Of a DNA stretch of 64,000 bases, positions 56,139 through 64,000 are shown in pieces. Each line of letters begins with the position of its first letter. The stretch's first letter is position 1. This stretch comes from Pogostemon cablin (lineage: Eukaryota > Streptophyta > Magnoliopsida > Lamiales > Lamiaceae): the NCBI GenBank assembly GCA_023678885.1, contig CM042955.1, positions 23,323,835 through 23,387,834 of the forward strand, read 5' to 3'. The position numbers and the translations under genes are program-made. The notes below the pieces were generated by a model, which saw nothing but the letters and a program-made list of their open reading frames with translations, did not search any database and had not been told where the DNA came from.

Positions 56139-57504
56139 TATTGGTGTTCGATCATTTGGTTAATGTGAACCATTAAGATTCTATGTATTTCTATCACAGC
56201 GGAAGCAATAAATCATAGAAACGATTACTGTTCACCAGGGTATGTTGAAGACGAAGGATTCTCGCTAGCAGCCTGTGCAGTCCCACAAGAATGGCCATAA
56301 CTTCCTTGTCTGATGTCGGAATTAAGTGATCTTTACGCTTAAACGATCCTCTCTTTGACGGATTTCCTTCAGTATATTGATAATCAAATTCAGAGCACTA
56401 TATGATTTTATATAAATTTTGCAATATGACGGACAACAGCATCAAACGACCTTCTGATCTTCTGCTGTATGTCCCAAGTTCGATCTCGACGTCGTGTGGG
56501 CGACGATCTACGAGACCTCCTCAATCTGCTCTCAACCCTCATCACACATAAATAATGAATTAGATTAGGGTTCCAGATAAGTTGAGGCGACTTATATACA
56601 TGGGCTACAGTAAGGACCAGGAGGAGAAATTGTGTTGGGCCTCCATTGGGCTTAAGTATCCAAGCTTAGCCCAAAGCTTATACTTAAGTCCAATAATAAT
56701 AATATATTCCACTAAAATATTATTATTTCACAACCGTACCAATCCCAAAATTATGTTTTGGGCTCCTTATTATGAGTCCATTAGTCTCCCCGTGTTTAAG
56801 ATATGCAATGTCCATTAATTAATTAAGTTACTGACAACCCAATTAATTAATATCTCATCCAAGAGTAGTACCACTCAACCTCATTATCATGCCGGAATAA
56901 ATTCCACCTGCAGGGTTTACATGATAATCCTTATGAGCTCTTCAAGGGGACATCATCAACCTATGACGGACACGGATTCCTTCTACAATCAGCAGCACAC
57001 CATAGAGACAGCACTACTTCCCAACTCACCGAGTTTGTTGATTTAATACATTTAAATCTCACCCATTGATGAATTAAAGAGATACATACTGCCCTACGTG
57101 TCGAGGTTATTGTATAGGGATTAAGAGCACGAACTTCAATAATAACTGAGATCAAGTTCTTCTATAATTCAGTATAAGTCGAACGATCTCAAGAGGTCCT
57201 GTTCAATACACACAAGGTGCACTAATGTGATTCTATAGCCAAGACAAGCTAATACCAAACCACACTACAACCATACCAATAGAGAGTCCCCGTCTATCTC
57301 GGTTGCGAGCATCTGTTTATACTTTATAAGAAAATCGATAATATGATCTTCCGCGTGTTGTCGCACAACATATTATCTACAATATAAAGTAAGTGGACTA
57401 TTGCATCACAAGACACAATCATTTGATCATATGATTCTCATTTCAAATTAATTGTTATAACATTGTTCATACAAAAAGCTAGACTTTTAGTATACAATCC
57501 AACA
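56139..57504 (-). repeat. 5' LTR of the copia element
   Basis: This 1366-bp LTR matches 37952-39319 with small indels. It ends TGTTGG (minus-strand start) at 57504 next to the ACCAT duplication. Confidence 0.9.
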
Positions 57505-58110
57505 ACCATAATCCTTAAGCACCTTCTCCAGAAGTTTATTGACGAAGTGAGACCCTTCATCACTCACTAGTGCTTTAAGAACTCCAAAGCAGACAAAAAT
57601 ATGCTTTTTCAAGAAAGATATGACAGTCCTCGACTCATTCAAGCTAGTAGGAATGACTTCCACCCACTTAGAAACATAATCCACAGCTAAGAGGATGTAG
57701 AGAAATCCATTAGACGGGGGAAAAGACCCCATAAAATCGATCCCCCATACATCGAAGATCTCTACAATAATGCTTGGCTGAAGTGGCATCTAGTCTCTCC
57801 TACTTATATTTGCCATCCTTTGACATCGATCGCATGTCGCCACATAGGTTTCATAATATTTAAACAAAGTAGGCCAGTAGAGAGTGGATTAAAGTACCTT
57901 GGCTGCTATCTTTTGAGCTCCGAAGTGCCCCCCCGTTAGGTTGTGCATGGCAAAACTAGAGAACACTCTCCATCTCCATCTCGGGCACACGCCTACGGAT
58001 GATAGAATCTGAGCATATTTTGTACACAAACAGATCATACCATATAAAAGTCTCAATATCTCTCTTGAATTTAGCAAGTTGATAATGGTTGAGATCTCTT
58101 GGAATTTCAC
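57505..58110 (-). pseudogene. Element A integrase, N-terminal part
   Basis: On the minus strand the HNLTGGHFGAQK zinc-binding start lies near 57920. The core carries FDVWGIDFMGSFPPS and VSDEGSHFVNKLL, with the two aspartates. It ends at KDYG where the copia element inserted; the glutamate part is at 37880-37946. Frame changes occur at about 57800. Confidence 0.85.
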
Positions 58111-58624
58111 TCACGGTATTGTAATTTACATAATCCGCATACCATGGATCCATCCCTTGTGCAGAAACCACACACGCTCGTTCAGCACCTTCAACGAACA
58201 CAACCATAATCTTCTCATCCGGGAACATCTCCTCAATATAATCAAAAGAATTATCACAATGCTCCCTTGTCTCTAACCTTGATAAGTGATCAGCCAATAC
58301 GTTCTCCGTACCTTTCTTATCTCGGATCTCCATGTTAAACTCTTGAAGTAGAAGAATCCATCTTACGATTCTCGGTTTTGTTTTCTTCTTCTCCATCAAG
58401 TATCGAATCGCAGAATGATCTGTGTACACTATAGTTTTCATGCCAACCAAATACTGTCGAAACTTGTTGAATGCATACACCACAGCTAAAAACTCCTTTT
58501 CAGTAACAGTGTAGTTCTTTTGTGCTACATCAAAAGTCTTACTCGCATAGTAGATGACGCAGAACTTCTTTTCCCTCATTTGCCCAAGCACTACTCCAAG
58601 TGCTACATCACTTGCATCACACAT
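57956..58624 (-). pseudogene. Element A RNase H domain
   Basis: On the minus strand it starts CDASDVALGVVLGQ, with the DAS motif intact, then YYASKTFDVAQKNYTVTEKE and YTDHSAIRYL, ending toward integrase. Unlike the Tat element there is one RNase H only, as usual for Athila. Confidence 0.88.
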
Positions 58625-58704
58625 AAGTACAAACGACTAAGTCCAATCCGGTGTGATCAAGATAGGTGCAGTAATAAGCGCCTCCTTCAAAACCTGAAAA
58701 GCTA

Positions 58705-59687
58705 TTAGACATACATCATAAAAAAAGGAACATCCTTTTCAAGTAAATGAGACAAGGGCTTTGAGTATTTTGAGAAGTCTTTGATAAATCTTCTATAGAA
58801 TCCAGCGTGTCCAAGAAAGGACCGCAATCCTCTTTCATTGATCGGTGTTGGAAGCTTCTCAATTGTCACCACTTTAGCTCTATCCACCTGCAATCCCTTG
58901 GCAGACACATGATGTCCAAGAACAATCCCATCTCTCACCATGAAGTGGCACTTCTCCCAATTCAAGACAAGATTAGTTTCTTGACATCTCTTCAACACAG
59001 TAGCAAGGTTAGATAAATAAATATCAAAGGAGGAACCAAATATAGAAAAATCATCCATGTACACCTCCATGATCTTCTCTATCAACCCATAAAAAATTGC
59101 CATCATGCAGAGCTGAAAAGAAGTAGGTGCATTACACAATCCAAACGGCATTTTTCTAAAAGCGAAAGTCCCTTATGGGCAAGTAAAAGTAGTCTTTTCC
59201 TGATCCTTGGGTGCAATCATGATTTGATTATAACCCGAGTATCCGTCCAAGAAATAATAGAACCCATACCCTGCGAGATGATCAAGCATTTGATCCATGA
59301 AAGGAAGAAGAAAGTGGTCTTTGCATGTATTTTCATTCAGTTTCCTATAATCAGTACACACACGCCATCCCGTTGGAATCCTAGTAGTTATTGCCTCTCT
59401 ATCTTCAGTTTTCTTAATAGTCATGCCCCCTTCTTAGCTACAACATGCAATGGACTTATATGGGGACTATCACTAATTGGATAAATAATTCCGGCATCTA
59501 ACCAAGCTAGGATTTGCTTTCTAATTACTTCTTGAATCGCGGGATTCACCCTCCGCTGATTTTGGATACTACTCTTGGCCTTATCTAACAACCTTATCTT
59601 ATGCATGCAATATGAAGGATTAATACCTTTTAAATCATCAAGAGACCACCCAATCGCAGACTTGTACTTCCTAAGAACATCTAACAA
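58705..59687 (-). pseudogene. Element A reverse transcriptase
   Basis: Three pieces in different frames make up the RT: 59687-59421 with SPLHVVAKKG, 59424-59173 with CTDYRKLNENT and FLDGYSGYNQI, and 59151-58705 with MPFGLCNAPTSFQ and the YMDD catalytic motif. At least two frameshifts separate them. It is the RT that element B lacks. Confidence 0.88.
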
Positions 59688-59706
59688 CTCGTCAAGTTGA
59701 TCATCA

Positions 59707-60443
59707 TCAAGGGAAGAAGATTATTACCGGATATTTTTCATTGTCACCAAGTAAGGCATACTTCAAGTGTTCCGATAACAGTTTCAACTCCTCTTTCTTT
59801 TCTTCCATCAGAGTGCTCTCTCTATCCAATGGCAAGTACTTCCTAGTCCACTTCACTTCTTCAACCTTACATTTCTCTAATTCATACCTGTAATCACCCA
59901 AAGCAAGTAAGTTCTCAAGATATTCAATACATACCTCATTGGAGAGATCATCAAGCTCCGTAGTGGGATAAGTAAGAAACTCCATCAAGCATGTTTCAAG
60001 AGGATCCTTAGACAGGATCAAAGACATATCTTCCTTCACAATCTCGTCCACCACATCAATACTATGACATTGCGACTCCATAAACATCTTCATTACTTTG
60101 TCAAGGTTGAATAAGATATCTTCTTTATCCATCCGCAACCTAAGCTCCCCCTTTTGAACATCAATCATGGTCCCAGCAGTCGCAAAAAAAGGTCTCCCCA
60201 AGATAAGAGGGATATTATCCTTGTCATCTTCCATCTCAAGTACAAGAAAATCCACAGGAAAGACTAGTTTCTCCACTTTGACAAGAACGTCTTCAATGAT
60301 ACCTTTCGGAAACGTCATCGACCTATCCGCCAATTGTAGAGCAACTGTTATAGGAGATAACTTCCCCAAACCAAGCTTTTGAAAGATAGACAATGGCATC
60401 AAGTTGATGCTTGCCCTAAGATCACACAAGGATCGTCGTGCCG
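59707..60443 (-). pseudogene. Element A protease, C-terminal part
   Basis: On the minus strand from 60429 it reads CDLRASINLMPLSIF (glycine of the DLGAS motif changed to arginine), then LQLADRSMTFPKGIIEDVLVK and LGRPFFATAGTMIDV. A long acidic linker follows up to the RT. The solo LTR at 60444-62225 separates it from its N-terminal part. Confidence 0.87.
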
Positions 60444-62225
60444 TCTTGTCTGCCTATTTTTCAATAGTACTCACGAGCAAGAATACTCGATCGTTGTAGT
60501 AGTATATCCCAAGAAAAATTATCAATCCTCAAAGGAGTTATGTTCGGACTAGCAAAATACGTGAGCTCATGTTCATGTCGTTTTTGTAAAGATGATAGAG
60601 GGGTTTTGAGAATAATTCACCACTTAAGCAAGTAGCAAGAAAATGAAATATCAAGTAAAAGAAATGACAAGTGAAAATGATGGCAATAAAAGAGAATGGG
60701 TGTTTAAGTTCAAGAATGGAAAAACATGGGATTAGAAACATCCAAGCACACTCAATTCATATTATCATGCAAAAGGAATTCAATTCAATTGATGTAAATT
60801 AAGGGTGATCACGATAGTATCCTAAGCTCCCTTTCGGGTTACAAAGGTTGTTGATCCACAAAAGACTCCCAAAAGCACTTAAGATCAAAGCCCAACATTA
60901 ACCCCTTCCATCTAGGTACTAGTTAGATTAAACTCTCCCTTTTTGTGTACTAAGACCAACAAATGGATTGGTTTCCCTCATCGAATTTAGATATCCTTTC
61001 GGTCAAACCCAAACTCAATGTTTATTCATGCCTTCCTAATACTATAGAGGGTCGTTTTCGTCTCACTCCAAGCAATACACACATGAACATCATAATAGCA
61101 CTTAATTACCACAAATAATCCATTGATCAACAATCCATTAAACCAATAAACATTCATGAATAACAAACCATGCTATCACAATATCAAAGCAATTAAATCC
61201 CATGAATAGAAATCAACATCAATTAAATGAAAAACCAATTTAATCCACATGATAATATAAATCTAATATGCTCTTCATATTCCTAATCCCACTAGAGGGA
61301 TTAGCCTAACATGATTAGGGTAACAAAACACATAAATGATCTATTACACAAATCCATAGTTCTAAATCCAAAAGAGATTCAAAAGAGATGTAAATCTTCC
61401 CCAACAATTTCTTGTAGGAAATCTTCAACACTCATGGATCTCCCACTCTAGCTCTTGAAATCTTGAGATCTCTCACACCCAATGAAGAGATGAAGATTTG
61501 GTGGAAAATTGATGGAATGGATGAAGATGGATCAAAATGGATGAAGGTGGATCTAGATGGTGGTGGAAAATGGGAGAAAAGGTGTGTGATGTGTGTGTAG
61601 AGGATGGATTTTCGGATCTGCTCCCCCAAAATGTTGAAATGGGGTCTATTTATACCCCATGTGGGCCTTCTAGAAGATTCAGCAATTTCCTGCGATTTTT
61701 GCACCAACACGGCTCGAGCTCCGCCGCACGATTAGTGTTCTGACACAGCACACGAGTCGTGCTCCGTACTCGGCCACAGGGGTGGCCGAGTTGTGTTATC
61801 TGATGTCCTAACACGACTTCCTGGACAGGCCCGTGCGCCGCGTACGGGCCGTGTATCTGTACTCGGCACGGGGCGTGTTCTGCACTCGGCCACAGGGGTG
61901 GCCGAGTTGGTGTATCGGTAGTCCGCGCACGGCCATGCTGACAGGGCCGTGCGCTGCACACGGCCCGTGTCCGTGCTGCTTTATTTCTTCTTTCACCGTT
62001 TTGGCTCGTTCTCCCTCGTTTCAATTTCAAATTTAGATCTGCTTTTTCCTATGCCTTCCTTATCATATCTAGCATCAAATAAGAAGTGAAAATATTAAGT
62101 TTAAGCTTATTCACATATATTTCCATAAAAACACAAAACACCACCAATTAACACACAAATACGGATAAAATAATATGAAAACACATAAAAAAACACTAAA
62201 ATCTAGGTGAAAATAACGACAATCA
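60444..62225 (-). mobile_element. Solo LTR of a second gypsy-like family in element A
   Basis: The 1782-bp insert is flanked by TGCCG on both sides (60439-60443 and 62226-62230). On the minus strand it starts TGATTGTCG and ends GACAAGA. Removing it joins the two halves of the protease gene. It is related to the LTR fragment at 28200-28485 and has a CACGGCC/GGCCGTG motif array at about 61700-61990. Confidence 0.9.
61700..61990 (-). repeat. CACGGCC/GGCCGTG inverted-motif array in the solo LTR
   Basis: Copies of (A)CACGGCC(C) and GGCCGTG(T), plus GTGGCCGAGT and its complement ACTCGGCCAC, alternate over about 290 GC-rich bases. The spacing is 10-40 bp. The sequence is unrelated to the GGTTCGACC array but similar in layout. 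Confidence 0.8.
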
Positions 62226-64000
62226 TGCCGGCCTTTTTCCAATCTCACACAAGATAGTGAAGCTTCCCAGATCCTTCATCTTCTGTGGCAGCTTCCTTTG
62301 GATAATCGAGCCGCAATTTTCAAACAAGTTCACCGTCTCAACTCCGTTCAAGCTTCTCTTTTTCAATAATATATCCTTAAGGAATCGGGCATAGTACGGC
62401 ATCTCCAATATTACCTCAGAGAAATGAATACTCAAGCTTATCTTATTTATGATATCTGAAAACTTCTTGAACTTCTCTTCCAATCCCTTCTTAACCAGCT
62501 TATAAGGAAACGGCGGAGGTATCTTTGTTTTGGGGATACCCCATTCATCATGCTCGACCTTCTCCACTTTATCCTTTTCGGCTCTTAACATCTTGGCACT
62601 TTCCCACTTTTTCTCTACTATAATCTCCGTATTTTGCTAATTCGGAAACAATGGAGTAATGTTCACATCACGAGGAGTGTTCGGTGAAGAAACAGGTATA
62701 GTACGAGACAATTCAACCTCGATTCGACCAGGTGCTCAGGTCAAATTGGGAACATAGTGGTCGAATTGCGTACCTGGAACATGATTCTCACCCTGTATCT
62801 TCGATTTGACATGGATTCGACCTAAAGGTCTGGTCGAATTGAAGTCCTCCTGGTTGAATCAGCTCACTGTAAGATTTCTGCCCTCCGATTTGACCTCAAT
62901 TCGACCTGAAGGTCTGGTCGAATTGAATGGCTGCTGGTCAAATCGGGCTTCTGACGAAACAGAGCTCTCCAGAAGGGTGGATTCGACCTCAATTCGATCT
63001 GGCCCCCAGGTCGAATTGAATTGATTTTGGTCGAATCGAGGCTCTGTTGCTTCCAAATCATGTCCAGACGTCCAATTCGACCTCCCATGTTGGATTCGAC
63101 TTGTGGTGTTGGTCGAATTGAGGTCGAATTGAGCCCTCGACGTGTCCAATTTTGATCCGGCCTCATCGGTCCCTCGTACTGTGTTTCAGACCTCAATGTG
63201 ATGGCGTTGCAGGACTTCGGATTCTCAATACTTTGTGACGGGAGCTTCCCTTTCTCAATAGTTTTAGTGAGCTTGTTAACACTTCCTGCCATCTCCCCCA
63301 TCAACAATGTAAGGTCCTTCACTTGCTTTGATAAATCCTCATGGTTAGCATCAATTTTCTTCTCTAACTTGGCCTCAAGACAATCCACTCTAGCATCATT
63401 CCTAGCCATGTACCTGTTCACTGTATCCTCAAAACCCGGCTTTCCTTCTTCCACTTTCGCACCTGGATCAACACCCATCGGAGGTTGAATTGCATTGTTC
63501 GGATTACTCCATGAAAACTCCGGCCTCCTAGGCTATTGATAATTACCCGGGGGACCACGATTGTTGTAGTTCCCTTGGTAATTCCAGTTGCCTTGATTTT
63601 GATACCTTGTTCCTTGAATACTTTGGCCCATAGCATAGTTTGCTTCTTCCATCTCCTCTTGGATCATTTCATCTTTCATAACTTCTGCTGCATGATCGGT
63701 ACGCACTGAGATAAATCATTGATTTGCTTTTGTTGAGACTCAAGTAGCTTGTTGATATTTGACAAGCTAGAGACGATCTCATCTTCTCTACTTGTTTTCA
63801 CCATAGCATGTTCAACCTTAGCCACTTTTCCAAGAATGTAAGTATCTCTCACTCTATCAGTTGGTCAATCTCTCGAGTTTATCGAAATATCTTCAAAAAG
63901 TTTCTCGGCCTCTACGGATGACTTAGTAAGCAATGCTCCATTAGAAGAAGCATCCAATAACACACGTGAATCACAGTCCAATCCATTGTAGAATATGCTG
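62226..64000 (-). pseudogene. Element A gag and N-terminal protease, cut by the window end
   Basis: On the minus strand the pieces are gag core at 64000-63500, gag tail with coiled-coil (63478-62864, RVDCLEAKLEKK), motif array, then 62591-62223 with IPPPFPYKLVKKGLEEKFKKF leading to the protease. Several stops and frameshifts are present. The N-terminus is outside the window. It parallels gag of element B. Confidence 0.85.
62700..63150 (-). repeat. Inverted-motif array in the gag tail of element A
   Basis: ATTCGACC and GGTCGAAT copies alternate in two-direct, two-inverted modules, as in the gag tail of element B, but with A at the first positions where element B has G. The array is at the same place in gag as 47076-47590 in element B. 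Confidence 0.88.

Larger units (their letters stand above)
37952..57504 (-). mobile_element. Ty1/copia-type LTR retrotransposon, minus strand, carrying a nested Athila
   Basis: On the minus strand the 5' LTR (57504-56139) is followed by a tRNA-Met primer site, a non-coding leader, decayed pol and a purine-rich tract before the 3' LTR (39319-37952). Both LTRs start TGTTGG and end CCAATA, and flanks read ACCAT and ACTAT on the plus strand, a 5-bp duplication with one mismatch. About a dozen differences in the first 110 bp of the compared LTR ends suggest an older insertion than element B, which sits inside it. Its own length without element B is about 8.3 kb. Confidence 0.9.
29507..64000 (-). 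mobile_element. Athila-type element A, minus strand, outermost of the nest, runs off the window
   Basis: From right to left the element shows gag (64000-62226), protease, RT, RNase H, integrase, ORF2 with an intron, polypurine tract and 3' LTR (29507-31101). Its 5' LTR lies beyond 64000. It is interrupted by a solo LTR in the protease (60444-62225), a copia element in the integrase (37952-57504) and a solo Athila LTR in the ORF2 intron (34288-35987). Removing these rejoins each gene. All genes carry frameshifts or stops. Its flank at 29502-29506 is TCCTC; the other copy of the duplication is outside the window. Confidence 0.9.

Noticed and set aside
61650..62036. Open frames on both strands in the solo LTR
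   Set aside because: Caused by the CACGGCC/GGCCGTG array; inside an LTR with no coding role.

Overview
This window looks like plant nuclear DNA, most likely from a eudicot. It holds Ty3/gypsy (Tat and Athila type) and Ty1/copia LTR retrotransposons, Stowaway-like MITEs, a Mutator-like TIR element, and two host loci with plant-type introns: a LURP-one-related gene and a five-exon gene for a conserved plant protein of unknown function. No prokaryotic, organellar, tRNA or rRNA gene was recognised. Coordinates come from reading the sequence by eye.

Layout. 1-118 and 14900-14985 are two halves of a Stowaway-like MITE split by a 14.8-kb Tat-lineage element (119-14899, + strand). That element has 1.24-1.32-kb LTRs, gag-protease, RT, two RNase H domains and integrase. 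Downstream of pol it carries an antisense plant-mobile-domain gene with its own TATA box and introns. 14986-29506 is the gene-bearing part: AT-rich spacer, a Stowaway MITE (16244-16469), a MULE-type element with long TIRs (16857-18536), a second Stowaway (18605-18889), the LURP-one locus (18984-19639, apparently broken), the five-exon gene on the minus strand (20929-27046), a fold-back (27895-28066) and the end of an older gypsy-like element (about 28200-29506).

29507-64000 is one nest of retrotransposons. The outer layer is Athila-type element A (minus strand, 29507 to beyond 64000). Its integrase gene is split by a copia element (minus strand, 37952-57504, TSD actat/accat). Inside the copia sits a complete but pol-deleted Athila-type element B (plus strand, 43708-54949, perfect TSD ttgat). 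Element A also carries a solo Athila LTR in the intron of its ORF2 (34288-35987, TSD acaat) and a solo LTR of another family in its protease gene (60444-62225, TSD tgccg).

The most unusual signal is a short inverted-repeat module: two copies of (G)GTTCGACC followed by two copies of GGTCGAAC(C). It is arrayed at three separate places in each Athila element: the LTR upstream of the TATA box, the gag tail, and just upstream of the spliced ORF2. The core base variant is shared among the three arrays of one element and differs between elements A and B. In the gag tail the unit is 93 or 84 bp, so reading frame is kept. The function is unknown; a cis-regulatory, RNA-structural or homogenised-repeat role is inference.
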